Shown here piece by piece: positions 1 through 12,900 of a stretch of DNA of 64,000 nucleotides. Position numbers and translations under genes: made by a program. The notes under the pieces were generated by a model. It ran no database searches. It was not told where the DNA came from and saw nothing but the letters and a program-made list of their open reading frames with translations. The first letter of the stretch is position 1, and every line of letters begins with the position of its first letter. This DNA is from Sphagnum compactum (lineage: Eukaryota > Bryophyta > Sphagnopsida > Sphagnales): the NCBI GenBank assembly GCA_965153455.1, contig OZ234498.1, positions 7,564,001 through 7,628,000 on the forward strand. Direction: 5' to 3'.

Positions 1-640
1 GAGTAGCCTAGTTGTTGCTTAAGTTGCATACTTATATGATTTTGCCCATCCTAAGCCTTGATAGTAGATGACATTTTTGTAGAGATTTCTACAGTAAAGT
101 AGTTGCTACTTTGCATATTTTTATGATTTTGCTCGTTTTGGCAATAACTTCATGTTTTGTATTGGCCTAGGCCCTTTGTTTCCATCATCTTATTATGCTT
201 AATGAACCTCTTGCATTTGAGGACATGGAAATTTGTGGTCTAGGTTTGAAATTTTGTTTACAATGAAAGTTTTTTCAATGAAAATTGGTGATAGCTAATT
301 TGCTTCTCACTCACAAGGCAATGGAATTGGCAACATCACATTTTAAATCTAAACAATAGCCTTAAGTTTGTTTTAAAATGTTGATTGTCACCATTATTGG
401 CATGTTTCAAATTCCCTTTGATAGCCATTGCCCTTCATTTGCAACACACGAATCTTGCATTTTTTACATGGTGTTATTGCCTATTAAAATGTGACTAGTT
501 TCAATCATGCCATAAATGACACAACTTGCTACATGCCAAAGTGATGTAACAATCTATTTTAATGTGACTAATTTTAGTCATGCCATAAATGATTTAGCAT
601 AATAAGTAGACATGTATGTATGTAGGTGGATGCATAATAA
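1..640. other. AT-rich intergenic sequence, nothing recognised
   Basis: No convincing coding frame, RNA gene or transposon end was seen. A short phrase ending in 'gccataaatga' recurs near 505-525 and 575-595, so this may be old repeat sequence. It runs into a tandem-repeat field on its right. Confidence 0.5.
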
Positions 641-1850
641 GTAGGTAGGTTAGGTTAAACTTTAGATTGATCTTATGCTAAATTTCCCATACTAAGCTAA
701 ACTTGGTTGAACTTGGGTATTTAAATTCAACATGGTTAATTTTGGCTAAATTTGGGTACTTAAACTCAATTTAACGAATTTTGGCTAAACATGGTTAAAT
801 TTGGGTACTTCAATTCAACTTGGCCAATTTTGGCTCAACTTGGGCACTTTAAGTAAATTTGGTTAATTTTGGCTAAACTTGGCTAAATTAGAGTACTTTA
901 ACTAAACTTGGTTAATTTTGGTTTAAATTGGTTACACTTGAGTTAAGAATGTATAGCTTAAGGTTTTAAGTTTTATAATATAGGTTTAGTTTAACCAAGT
1001 TAACCAAATATAACCAACTTGAAAATTAAATTTATCCAAATTTAGCCAAAATTAATTAATTTACCCTAATTTAGTCAATTTAAACCTATTTAAACCAAGT
1101 CTAGCCAATTTTAAGTAAGTTTAACTGAAGAATTTAAATACTTTAATTAAGACAAATTTAGCCAAAATAATTTAAAGTAAAATTTTAAAACTAAATTAAA
1201 CCAAGTTTTACCAAAATTAGCTAAAATAATCTAGTTTATTCAAGTTTTAAAAATTTAAGCCAAAATTAGTGAAAGTATCCAAGTTTAACCAAATTTAACC
1301 AAGTTAGTTTTTTTTAACAAAATTAAATTATTCTAGCCAAAATTAATGAAAGAACCCATTTTTAATTAAATTTAGCCAATTTTAGCTAAAGTAAATTAGT
1401 TTAGCAAAATTAAACCAATTTTAGTCAAATTTAATAAAACTTAGCCAAAGTTAACTAAAGTACCCTACTTGAACCAAGTTTAATCAAGTTAAACCAATTT
1501 TAATGAAATTTAATTAAGTTCAGCCAAAAGTATTCAAAATATTCAAATTTAGCCGAGTTTAACCAAGTTTAACCCAAATTAACTAATTTTAGCAAAAATA
1601 TAAACATCTTTAGCCTATTTTAGTTAAAGTATTCAAATTTAGCAACTTTAGTTAAGTTAAATCAAGTTTAGCCAAAATTAGTCATGTTTTAACCAAGTTT
1701 ATTAAAATATTCAATTTAGCCAAGTTAAACCAAACTAAGCCAAAATTCATTGGGTTTAGCAATTTTAAACTAAAATACTTGAAAGTAACTAAACTTAGCC
1801 AAGTTGAATTTAAATGGTCAAGTTTAAATAGGCAAGTTTTGCCCAAGTTG
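640..1850. repeat. Degenerate AT-rich tandem repeat field with a strand switch near 960-985
   Basis: The left part (about 650-960) repeats variants of 'acttggttaattttggcta' separated by 'gggtactt'-like words spaced roughly 38-50 bp apart. From about 985 to 1830 the same vocabulary appears as its reverse complement ('ttaaccaagtttagccaaaa', 'taccc'). The array therefore consists of two arms in opposite orientation joined by a short non-repeat spacer. Units are strongly diverged and no homogeneous monomer can be defined by eye. The only reading frame in it is incidental. Confidence 0.8.
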
Positions 1851-1920
1851 TTTAAGAATAGTGCATGTGAAATTCCAAATGAATTTGAATTTATATTTTT
1901 GACTATGACATTATTTGTCA

Positions 1921-1990
1921 CCTTGTGAAAAGGTAGTTGGATGGTTACTGCTTGGGCTTGTCACCATGGAGGTGAGGGGTTCAAATCCCT
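1921..1990 (+). repeat. tRNA-like (SINE-head-like) sequence with a B box
   Basis: A good polymerase III B-box match ('ggttcaaatcc') lies inside a T-arm-like hairpin (gaggg/ccctc), with a weak A-box-like word about 35 bases upstream. No full cloverleaf can be drawn, so it is not a functional tRNA. Similar words occur near 2480-2570, near 4200-4260 (minus strand) and near 25740-25800. This fits scattered tRNA-derived SINE remnants but could be chance. Confidence 0.25.
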
Positions 1991-3461
1991 CTTGTGGCCA
2001 TGGGTTCATGACTTTTAAGGCCTACAAGTGGTCTACTTGTCTAAAGAAGTTTTACGAGTGGCCCACATGCTTAGAAGAGCCTTACAAGTGGCCTACATGC
2101 ATAGGGTAGGAGGCCTATGCACATTTTAAAAAGGGCCTAGCTCCTTAGGTCTACATTTTATATTTTATTAAATCAAATAATTAGTTTATTATTATTATTT
2201 GATTATATAATACTTATGACATTTCATTATCAATTAGCACTTATGCTAATTTGTGGTGAGATAGACATGCCACATTGTACTATATTAGTCATTTAGTCGA
2301 AGTTCAGATGATTAAGGTACCCTTTGTGCTTGTCCTAAATGACTAAGTTTTTTTGCTAGTATAGTCATCTTGTCCGAGGTCTACATGTGACTATAATATA
2401 GTTATAAAAACTAGCTCAAAAACCATACTTTTGTAGTAGTGATATTCAATGATGAATCTAAATAGGGATGTTGATACTAATGTTTTTTGTTTTGCAAGTT
2501 TGCATTCCATTGCAACAAGGCAATGCCCTTTTTTGGACAAGGGTTCAACTCCCTTGGAAGGCATCACATTAAATCTACCACCACAAAAACTATGACAAAT
2601 GCATCTTCAACTCAAGGTTCTTGAAATGTATTGTAATTTTAGGTATATATCTATATCTTTGTCACTTGTATCTTCACTCATTAGTCCAATATTCACAATC
2701 TTTTTGAAACCTTTGTGGTTGGAGGTTCAACGAGCTTTTTGACAAATATCAGAATTTCTTTTGCTTTCACAAGGATCAATATGCCTCATTGGTGTGTCAA
2801 AACCTCTAATGAATGGTTTTGTTTTTCCTATAAGGGTTATTTTCAATGGCCAGATGACACATTTATGTCATATGTATTTGTGTTTTTCAATTTTTGTGGA
2901 TGAGGGGAGGATAAAGAAGTTGTGTTTTGCAATGTGGGCCTCTATGGAGGTGTCAACATCATCTTGCCTTGTGCTTCTTCTTTCGGTTTTCTTGGCTTCA
3001 AAGTACATAAGGAAGATTCTTGTTCACATGGCGTAAACATTTATTACAAACCTTTGAATGGAGAGGGTGCATGTTAGTGAAGGCATTAAGAATGTTCTAG
3101 TTAGTCCTAGCTTTGTTACAGAAGCTCCATGCTTTCAAACATAGTTATATATTCAAACCATCATGCACCTAACAAGTTATAATCTATTCGTTTAATACTA
3201 CATTAAACAATCACTTTGAATCACTTGAGTGTGTATTCTTATGGCCACTGTTATTTTTCTATTGACATTGTAGCCTATTGTATCATGAGGTGGTTTTGAA
3301 TTTTGATTTCCATATTTGGAGCTTCGAAGGATTGGAGTTCAAAAGTTTTGGAGCTATTACTTTTTGGTTGGGCATCGAAAGGTGAGGAGGCTATAACCAT
3401 CTCCTTGAAAGTGCTCTCTAGAATGGTACTTCTAGATGATGATGAAGGTGATATGAGGGGT
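1991..3461. other. Intergenic sequence, probably old repeats
   Basis: No frame with recognisable motifs was found. A small inverted pair ('tagtcatttagtcgaagttc' near 2285 and 'tagtcatcttgtccgaggtc' near 2362) and short open frames around 2715-3040 and 3303-3460 are present without homology that can be recognised. The last one sits directly left of a CACTA-type insertion and may be part of the interrupted coding remnant described to its right. Confidence 0.4.
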
Positions 3462-3615
3462 CACTATTACAAAATGTGGATGCAGTTCATTAATCCCTGT
3501 TCACTAGACTAGTGAATTCACTACTTCTTCACTGGTCCTCGTTCACCACAACTAATGAATTCACTCAAAATCCAATGAAATCACTTGGTGTACAGGGATA
3601 CCTTTTGTTGTAGTG
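3462..3615. mobile_element. Short non-autonomous CACTA-type element (MITE-like)
   Basis: The element starts CACTATTACAAAA and ends TTTTGTTGTAGTG, whose reverse complement is CACTACAACAAAA, so the termini are inverted repeats of the CACTA (EnSpm) type. The flanking triplets are GGT on both sides (3459-3461 and 3616-3618), matching the 3-bp target duplication typical of CACTA elements. The interior holds repeated 'ttcact' and 'gtgaa' words in both orientations, as expected of subterminal transposase-binding repeats. It is 154 bp long with no coding capacity, so it must have been moved by an enzyme encoded elsewhere. Confidence 0.85.
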
Positions 3616-5690
3616 GGTGGCGATGGAAATGAAGAAGATGAAGATGAAGAATAAGGTGAAGGTGAAGAAGGAGATGATGAGGAAGAGGATGACATTACTA
3701 GAACTTTTGAGTCAAATACATTAGAGGGATTGCAACACAATTCTTAGTCCTTGGAGCGACATGAGACCCCTAGGAGGTTCACAAAGGGCACAAAGCAAAA
3801 GCCACATGTATTTAATCCTATGGTTGTTGGTCCATCAATAACACTTGCAACTAGGAAGGGAATGTCCTCTAATGTCACTGGTAGGAATGTATCCCTAATT
3901 CACTAGGAGTCTCATTTTAACCATTTATGTGAAATTACCACTAATTCGTTAGATTAGAAAACTACTAAATTCACTTAATCATTTAGTGGTCAACGACGGG
4001 TTGGTGTGGATAGGCAAATTCACTGAAAACTAATCAAATTAGAAATTGCCACATGACATTTATTATCTTAACTAAATTATTTTTTGAATTTTGAGTTTTT
4101 TATTTAATATTAATTTGAAATTTTCAATTTATATTCTTAATAGAAATGTTATCTATATACATATAGTCAACATACGATGGTCAACATACACCATTGACCA
4201 CATGGAAGTTTTTACCAAGATTTGAACCCATTGCCTTCGCCATCCAACCACCTCATTTGATTTGAAACATATGAGGTGATGATTATATTTAATACGTTGT
4301 TTACTCCAAATGTTTTGCAAAAGCCAACTTTAACTATTATTATATTTTTCATACTATCTCCAAATGAAAACAATTAAACTGCAATCTAGAGTTTTTTTCA
4401 AGAAACTCTAGATACGTTAATCTTTAATACGTTAAAGAAAAAAATGAATATTAATTTGACTGAAATGCATTTGAATCTTGCAATTTAATACATTTCAACA
4501 ATGATTTAGAAGCTTGAAGTGTTTTTCTTTTTTTAACCATTATTATCCTTCTCATATTTTGTCCAAATGAAAAATTTTAACTTCATTTTAGAATCATTTT
4601 TCAAAACATACACATCTTTAGAATTTTTAAGAAAAAAAAAACTATTTAATTTGACTGAAAATACATTTGAAACTTGTGATTTAATGCATTTCAACAATGG
4701 TCATTTGAAGTTTTTTTTTCTTTCATCATAATTATTTGTCTCATACTTTGTCCAAATTAAAAATTAAAATTTTCAATATATATATATATACCAAGATTTT
4801 CATAGATATAAATTTAAAGTAAATGAAAATCAAATAAGTTGACTGAAAATGCATTTATTTTTGCTATTTAATACCTTTCAACAATATGTTTTGAAGATTT
4901 GTTTTCTAATAACATCATTTGTAAATAAATTTATTAAAAAAATTGATTTTTTTTCCAAATATTTGATTGTTATTAATGATATATAATATTATATTACATC
5001 TCCCCACATTTTAAACATATATTTAATCAATGTAAATTATGTATTTTATTTTATTAATTATGATTATTTAATGATTGACTTAAATGTGAAATATTTAAAT
5101 TATTAAATGCATAATATTATTATTTTAAAATACTTTGTAGTGTTATATAAAGTATTAACATGATGTACAACACAAACATTATACGTAAAATTCTTAATTA
5201 TTAGTTTATACATATATAATATTTTGAGTATTGTAAATTTTATTGAAATTTACTTTGAAAAATATTTTCATCTAATTTTTTGGAAAGGTTTTTTCATTCA
5301 TAAAAATAAATTTAATACAAACTGTAACATTTTTTAAAGGTGTACAAACACTAAATCTCTTAATAAACTAACAAATATTTACATTCAAATATTATATTTC
5401 TATTAATTTATAAACAATTTGAATAATAAAAAAATGAACCTTAGTGAATTAGGTGTAAATGATTTCACCCATGGTGAAATTACACTAAGCTAAAACACTA
5501 GCTAGTGAACCTATTTCATTTTAAAAGCCTTTTAGTGAAATGGGTTAGTGAAATGGATTCATGTTTCTTAGTAATGTGTCAAATGATGATTTGGAACATG
5601 AAGGCAACCTCAATGATAGAGAATTGCGACCAAATACAGGAGCCATAATCATTGGTTTTAGTTTCAATGTTAATAGGGACAATTAAGATG
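3616..5690 (+). pseudogene. Acidic coding remnant interrupted by a CACTA element
   Basis: Read on the plus strand, 3616-3875 gives an acidic Glu/Asp-rich run followed by a basic stretch ending about RKGMSSN, with at least two internal stops. The reading is cut at 3876 by the CACTA-type element that ends at 5576, after which sequence of the same general character continues to about 5690. The family was not recognised; an internal piece of another transposon or retroelement polyprotein is most likely. Support is composition and the length of the open frame only. Confidence 0.3.
3876..5576. mobile_element. Non-autonomous CACTA-type DNA transposon, 1.7 kb
   Basis: The left end CACTGGTAGGAATGTATCC pairs with the right end, whose reverse complement reads CATTACTAAGAAACATGAAT. 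The two are alignable with a few substitutions, including one in the CACTA core. TGT flanks both ends (3873-3875 and 5577-5579), giving a 3-bp target duplication. Both termini are followed by subterminal blocks rich in 'ttcact'/'agtgaa'. The interior is very AT-rich, with poly-A/T runs and an (AT)n tract near 4776-4790, and has no transposase-like frame. A tRNA-like word lies near 4200-4260 on the minus strand, perhaps an older nested SINE fragment. Confidence 0.82.
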
Positions 5691-6599
5691 AACATCTTGT
5701 GTAAATGTCTGTGCAAATGTTTGATTTGATTCACCCTATACATATGAACCTTGTGAAAAAGAAAAAGTAATGGAACCTACTTTTGTTAGGAAAACAATTG
5801 TAAAAATGCATTGATTTTTATATGAATTGTATTTATATCATTGAGAATTAGGTTGTGTATTTGCATCAATAATACTAACTATGCAATTTTTGCCTTTCAT
5901 AATCATGTCTTTTAAACAATTGACCACATTTACATCTATTCAATCATGTTGTATGAATTGGGCCTTGTCCCAATTGTTGAAAATTAAAATTGTTAACGAA
6001 GAAAATCAAATGGCCACCCATTGTACTTTTGCTACTAATCATTTGGCCATTCAATTTTTATTTTGTTTACACTTTTCATAGCTTGGAATCGACCATCCAC
6101 CTAATGATCAACTATCCTCATGATCATAGAGCCTAGAATTGGGCAATCACTTGATAAATGTCATTCTTGAAATTCTCAATTTTGAGAATTGGGCAACCGC
6201 GTGGCTATTGCTTTTGTTGAATCCCTCATTGTTGAGTTTCAGATAATTGCTTAATTGAACACCTTGTAATTAAACTCTTGATCCTTGGGTATGGTGTGGC
6301 AACTTGATTCGATTTTGCATTGGTCATTGCATAGTGTTCGGTTTGACCACATTTTGTGCAATTTTCCTTATGGCAAAAAATTAAGTGCCCCAAGATCTTT
6401 TGTTTGCTTGCAATTATTAATTTGTGTTCATTGCATTTGTTGTTATTAATAGCTATGGATTTTAGGCAACCACTCGATCTTTTTTTTTTGCATTGTTCCA
6501 TTGATTTGTTGTTTTTTAAATTTTACTATTGTTTGCCTTGTACTGTGCAGGGGTGGAAGAATGCCATCATCATTTTCATTAGATTTAACTAATGTCAAA
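5691..6599. other. AT-rich sequence left of the gypsy gag remnant
   Basis: This stretch should hold the 5' LTR and the start of gag if the gypsy element were complete, but no TG...CA boundaries or primer-binding site were recognised. A phrase around 'gaattgggcaa' recurs near 6130 and 6185. Small open frames on both strands look incidental. Confidence 0.35.
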
Positions 6600-8510
6600 T
6601 TGTTTAAAAACTTGGGGAAACTCCTTATGAGCCTATGAAGGAGGAGCAGGATGAAATGGCATTTGGAAAATCTACTATAGACTGACAATTGTTGGCTTTA
6701 AATGAAACTTTGATTAACTTTTTTATAAAAGGAAATGATGGCAAGGCAGGATTTAGTACAAACTTCTCCACCAATAGTAATCATTGTCAACTATGTCGCT
6801 CAAGAAAACATGTGGCTTAAGCATGCCCTAAACTGACTAATGCAAGGCCAAAATGTGCCAAGTATGGGGGTGAGCATAAGATTGAAAATTGCAATCTGAA
6901 GTGTTCATTTTGTTTTGGTTTGGGACACACGGAAGATAGGTGCTGGAAGAGGTTTGCAAAGGGTCTTGTAGCCACCACAAACTTTCTTGAATCTTGGTTA
7001 ATGATGAAGAAGCAACTCTATTAAAATTGAACTGCATCTGTGGGGAGGAAAAACATGTGTTTTTTAGTATCAGAATGCCAAATAGGAGATTACATGTTTC
7101 TATTAGTATGGCAAAAGTTCAAGAGGAAGGGTTAGTAGAAGAAGAACACATGGAGGTTAATATGGGAACTAAGGCTTTAGTTAAGTCTATAATACTATCA
7201 CATTTCATCAAAGGGAAAGTCTCTTTGACTCCTAGAAACTATACTCATTATTTTAGGGGAGTTGGAATACTTGGAAGGCCTGGTAAAATTGGCAAGGAGG
7301 AGGAAAGACGTTGAAAACCATAACAACCAAATAGCCATTGTTCATCAAACCCCTGCAATTAGGAGAATGAATGTCAATAGGACACATCGAAGCAAGTTGT
7401 TGCATTTGGGAGTGGAAATCAATCAAGCTTTGAATGAAGGTTTGGTAGATATAAGAGTGTCCATGTCAGTCATGGTAATTAGTGTGGTGAGAAAGTTCGG
7501 CATCATGCACTTAGTGACTGGCCATGAAATTTACAAGATTGTTTTTGGGATGGTGATGCAAACACTCGGAGGAATTATTGATCTTCCAATTAGGGTTGGG
7601 GTAATCACTTATCAGATGGTGTTTCTGGTGGTTGACATAGACAATTATAGTTTGTTATTGGGTTTGGATTTTCTTATGAAAATTAAAACAATTGTTGATG
7701 TAGAAAAGGGTGTGATACAGGTGCACAATGGAATAGGGATGGAGGTAGAGATGTTACCTTTGAATGTGGTGAACATGTTGTAGGTGATGGAGAGGTCAGC
7801 ATAAGAAAAAGCCAGGAGTGAATTATTCAATATGAAGATGGAGCGAGTAAAATTGAGTGACTAGACATATCTAGATCGATCATCAAACCCTGATGGTTTG
7901 CATAATGAGGCTTCTTATGATGATGAAATGATGGAATCTCAAATAGAAATAGAGGATGACCCACAGAGGGTCTCGCATAATCTAGAAAACCAGATAGAAA
8001 AACTAAGAGACCATGGGATGGATGTGGTTATTGATAAGGAGGCACCCATGCAAATTTTGAACCTAATTTTGCAAGAATAGGATAAGGACATTTTGGAGGG
8101 ATAGTTGACTAAGAATGATGACTATGCAGATTGGCTTAAATGTGTAACAGGAGATGAAGATGATCAGATGCACCAGAAACTAAATCACAACATTGAACCA
8201 AGAATTCATTTGTATCCAGTTTAACTTATTAATGAACTAACAAGGGAAGAGGACAAGAGGAGCTAGATTAAAGCCAAAATAAGGTTGGACAAATCTTTGG
8301 ATGAAGTATAGCAAAAACAACTGTGGGATTTACTGGAGGAATTTCAAGGGGTGTTTGCATGGCATAAAGGTGAATTGGGACGGTGTTGTGTGGGAGAACA
8401 TTCCATTGACACATAAGGACTACCTCCTTGTTGAATGACTCCTAGAAGATTGTCATACTAAGAAGAAGCAGAGGTCAATAGGCAGATACATGCATTGGTG
8501 GATTTGGGGT
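6600..8510 (+). pseudogene. Ty3/gypsy retrotransposon, 5' part: gag zinc knuckles, protease, start of RT region
   Basis: This is a decayed gag-pol of a Ty3/gypsy LTR retrotransposon, encoding the particle protein and enzymes that copy the element through RNA. Two CCHC zinc knuckles lie in tandem: 6854-6892, in which the second Cys is Tyr, and 6902-6943, which is intact (C-x2-C-x4-H-x4-C). The aspartic protease follows at about 7400-7780. Its active-site Asp is kept in the VDI context (near 7445) where the family has DTG, and the hydrophobic LLGLDFL strand is kept. From 8310 the frame reads the linker before reverse transcriptase (FQGVFAWHKGEL) and stops being recognisable after an ALVDLG phrase near 8508. 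Several stops and frameshifts make it non-functional. The frame resumes at 15640. Confidence 0.85.
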
Positions 8511-10304
8511 CAAAGATTAATAATTGATCAAATTTGTATTGTTACATGTCATAAACTGATAGTTAGTCCTTTGTAGATAAAAAGCCATTCATGACAACTA
8601 AAAATGATTACATAAAGACTTCATTTTTCACAATTCAAACATTATTCTTTTGGTTGGAACTTATTCAATTAACATTAGTTGTTATAATTATATTATTAAA
8701 AAATTCACCTTATGGATTCAATCCTATGCCCCAATGTTCAACATAACTATTAAAAACCCTTTAAAAAGTCTTTTAAAAAATGAAACTCCTTAACATGAAG
8801 ACACCGAATGCCCAAACGCATTATAAGAGTTACATTTGACTTGTATTTCTTGGTTCCATGGTCAAAGTCCTCACATTTTGTGCATTTTGGGTGTGAGTTT
8901 CCATTGGATAATTGCAATTTGATGATCTTATGATTTGTATGATGCACAATTTGTAGGTGTGCATGCAATTAAGGTTTTCCATTCAATCTCACCTTTAGTA
9001 CCCTCATTAAAAAATTTGATTAATGTGGCATGGAATTACTCCTTAATTAACACCCAACATATCAATCTTGTTCTCCTTCCTATCAATTTAGTACACAAAA
9101 TTGATCGCATATGTTGAATTTCGTTTTCCAAACATGGGGTGTAAAATTGTGGACTTCCATCAATTTGATCCAAGACAATTCTAATACCCACGTGTCTTTA
9201 ACATGGGACACCAAATGTTCCTATTTGTAAATTCTTGTTGTGTAATATTCTAGCAAAAAGGTGCTTAAATTTGTGAAGTTAGTCCTAATCAAGATCTACT
9301 AGGGTTTGTCTTGTGCCCCTCCTTCACGAACATACTATTGGCCTTATGTAGAATGCATTATGTTTAATGTTAATTACAATGTACCTCACATGCACATCCT
9401 TAAGGCCAAAATTCAATAGTTCAATAATCACTAAGCCAATAATGCATATTTAATCAATGCTCCATGTTCTAGTTTTATGTTCAAACTCTTGTGAAATAAC
9501 TCTATTATGTTTCATGAACTCCTTTCACATGTTCATATCTCAACGACATCTCAATCAATTTTAGTTGACTAACTTTTGTTTCCTTTACACTATTCCATTA
9601 TTACCAAGCATTAATACTAGAAGAAAGGGGCATAGACATCAAACCATTAAACCCAACCCCTATTGTGTTTATGAATTTTATTTAATTTTTTTAATAATGC
9701 ATGCATACCCAACTAATATTATGTACATTATGCACATGTGGTGTCCAATTCAATCCTTGCTACTCACATGACCATCACATTCAATATATACAACTTATTT
9801 ACATTTGTTACAACACTCATAAACAAATTGAAGCAATAAAAGGAAATGGATGTTCATACACACATATACTCAAAATGTAGTCCAAGAATATTCCACGCTG
9901 AACTTTTCCATAAAAGGGTCCATTCCAATGTGTGCAAAGGTGCATGCCATACAGTTAAATTCAAAAAATTCAAAGGTGAAAAATGTGCATGGTTCTCATT
10001 TTTATGCTATTTTATGAAAATCCAATACATCAAATTAAATTTCATCTACTGAAATTTTCGATTGCCATCACATTTATCACATAATTCTTTAAGTCTATTT
10101 CACTTTCATCCAATGAAATGCGTCACACATTCATCCCATTTATTTATTCTACACATGGAAGTTCATCCCATTGAAGGGGTCATATTTATTTAGAACTCTT
10201 CTCATCTTGTGGGTTTTTATTCGTTCGCCAAATGATGTTTCATTTAGTTGGATTTCATCCATCATATTGATGCATTACCAGAGAGATCTATTTGACGACT
10301 ATTA

Positions 10305-10565
10305 CCTAGTTGATTTGAGCAAAACACTCCTGTTGTCTAGGCAAGAAACTAAGTACAAAGCTACGACTTTCTGAGTAGCAGATTGCATCAATTCAGGCAG
10401 TAAGCTGCACGGTGTCAACTGTTTCCCTAGCTGTTGACCAAACTTGCAACAAATGTCATGGTGAGCAGGGCACACTAGCAATAGGTGGTCTTCATCCTCA
10501 ACAGCTCCTAGGGAACAATGACGAGTGATTCTAACCTATTGTTGTGGGAAAAAGGGGTTAGCGTA
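10305..10565 (-). pseudogene. Possible reverse-transcriptase C-terminal (zinc-binding, zf-RVT-like) fragment
   Basis: The minus strand reads RHCSLGAVEDEDHLLLVCPA, resembling the Cys/His-containing C-terminal segment of many non-LTR reverse transcriptases, where a CxxC-like pair is followed by an E-x-x-H-L-L-x-x-CP phrase. The open stretch continues about 50 residues to a stop near 10310 and is broken by a stop upstream. No RT catalytic motifs were found nearby. It sits inside the insertion that splits the gypsy element. It could be a short LINE remnant or a chance match. Confidence 0.3.
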
Positions 10566-12900
10566 TGTTAGGTGATTTTTACTTAGAATCAATCAATATA
10601 CATGAGGGTAAGTAGTGGCTATTCCCTCATCTAACAGTCCTAGGGAAGTTAGTTCCGCCACTTTTGAAATCCTGCCCCTAGATGGTTGTCTAAGTTTCTG
10701 AAGCCTCTTCAAGGCCTACTTTTTTTCATATTCTAAATTTGGTTCTACTGCCTCCACTTCAAAGGCAACTATGAATGGGACTCTCATGGTAGTCACCATA
10801 ATGTGGGGTCCTGTGAAGTGTAAGTTTTGGGCTACCTTTTAATACCCCTTTTGTAACCCTCCACAGCTACCCCTTGGTGCATATATCGTCTCCTCCTTCG
10901 TTTTTTCATTTTAAAATCTTTAAGTTTTGGTCTATTTTTTGATTTACTACCATATGTGCCACCTACCTTTGAGAGTAGCCAAATAACAGATCGTCCTGAG
11001 AGTGGAACCCATCTTGTCTTCCCCTTGTCAATTTTCTATGTTTCTTTTCCAACTGGAGAACGTTCATTTCCATCCGCTTCTTCGTTGGAACTTTCCACCC
11101 TTGACCATCTGTCCTTCCATCATGAGTGATATCAATAGGCGACATTTACTTCCTGGTCCTCTAGAGGTCTTTCCATTTTTATGGTAGGTATGGACGTGCC
11201 CACCACTATCATCCACGATGGCAGCATTTCTTTTGTTGTCCTTTTTTGATAGCTTGCATTCAATGCTTTTAATTCCTCTTCCAAGATTTGTTCCATTTTT
11301 TTAATATATTATCTTGTTACTGCATGGCTCATGACTAAAATATACTTTAGGTCCTTTGTGAAAATATGACATAATGACTTATCCTATTGGTTGACTAATA
11401 GTAGTTACCCTCCCTTTTAACGAACCCCTTGTAGCAAGATTGAAGAATGTGGAATTAGTGTTTATCTCACAATTTATGGTTGGGTATTAAGTCCTAGGTC
11501 CTTTTTCTACTTTTCCAGGGTAGTAATACCTTCCATTCCTTACTCTAATTCTAGTTATTTTTAGATACCTCCTTTCAAACACCCTCTCAGTTTTATCTTA
11601 TAGATTATAATCCATACCTTAGGATGGTACTACTTTGTCTACCAATATTAAGTTCTCCCCTGTTTACTTTCAAAAACCTGAAAATCATTCTCAAAAATTC
11701 AACACTAATCTCATTGTATAAAAAATATTCCAAATTCGATCCACGGGATGGTCGACAAATGTTAAAGGGAGAAATTGCGGCCCCCAATCATTACCCCTGC
11801 TCCAGGGGGTAAAACTAGGGGACAAGGTTGACACCTTATTACTTCACGTAAAGAATTGCCCTTCTTTTCTTACTTTACTACGATTACTCAAGTAGTAAGT
11901 AGTAAGTGGAAATGGAGAAGGTAAGGGTCTGTTGTCTAAAACTAGACCTACCCTTATATCAATTTTTTAGTCCAGGGAGTAGAGGGTAGAATGGAAAGAG
12001 GGCAAGATGAAAAAGAAAGAAAACATGAAAATAATTACTCTCACTGGGTCAACCTCCCTCGAATACTGCCTAGGGGGTCTGCAGACCTTTATAATGCTAC
12101 TGTCCCTTCCTTCCCCATGCTTACAGGTTCTCTAGTGGTTTTGCCTGCCACCTACAACCCTTGACGTCCTTCCTTTGGACCTTTTCACATGCAACCCATT
12201 ATCGTACCCCTTGCAGTTCCTACCTATTGCCTAATGTAGTGCCTTCCAACCTGTAAAAAGTAACTTGTTGATCTATTACCCCCTAATTTCCACCACCATG
12301 GATTGGCTACTACCCCCCTATGGCAGCCAATAATTTAGGGCTCCAAAAACTACCTAGGAGTTAGCCCCCTTATTCTCTGTCCTAGAAGAAATGCAAATAT
12401 ACTAGCTAAAGGAAACATCCTATTTTTATCACCAAAACAATTCTGCCTTCCACATTTTATAGAACATCAATGCAACATAAGAAACTCGAGTCCTTCAACC
12501 ATCTTCCAATAAAATCACACACAAATTATATATTTCTTTCTCCATTCTTCTCCTTCACACTCCAAGTAAAAGTTCTCCATCTCCCAAAAGTTTATAATGA
12601 ATATTTTCCTCCTCTTCCTTTTTTTATACCCTTTCCCCACATACCACACACAAGGCCCACATTGACCCTTAGAAAATAAGGCCCTTATCCTAGTTCCTTC
12701 TTAAAAATCTCCTAGATGATTGGGTGAATTACCCCCAACCCCTCACTAACCTAAGCTACCTAATCCCACTAGCTTCACCCCTTGGGTAAGAGACGGTAAG
12801 TCTACCACTAGTAACTAGTAGTCACTAGAAGGGCTATGGAATTATTTACTCTATAGATTTCTACTTATTAACAAAAATCTTTTCACATTCAAAGTTTCTC
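10566..12900. other. Slightly GC-richer block without a recognised gene
   Basis: Base composition is richer in C/T runs than the surroundings. A minus-strand open stretch near 10963-11145 is rich in Lys/Arg, but no domain could be named. The block may be a decayed retroelement inside the 7.1-kb insertion. Confidence 0.35.
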
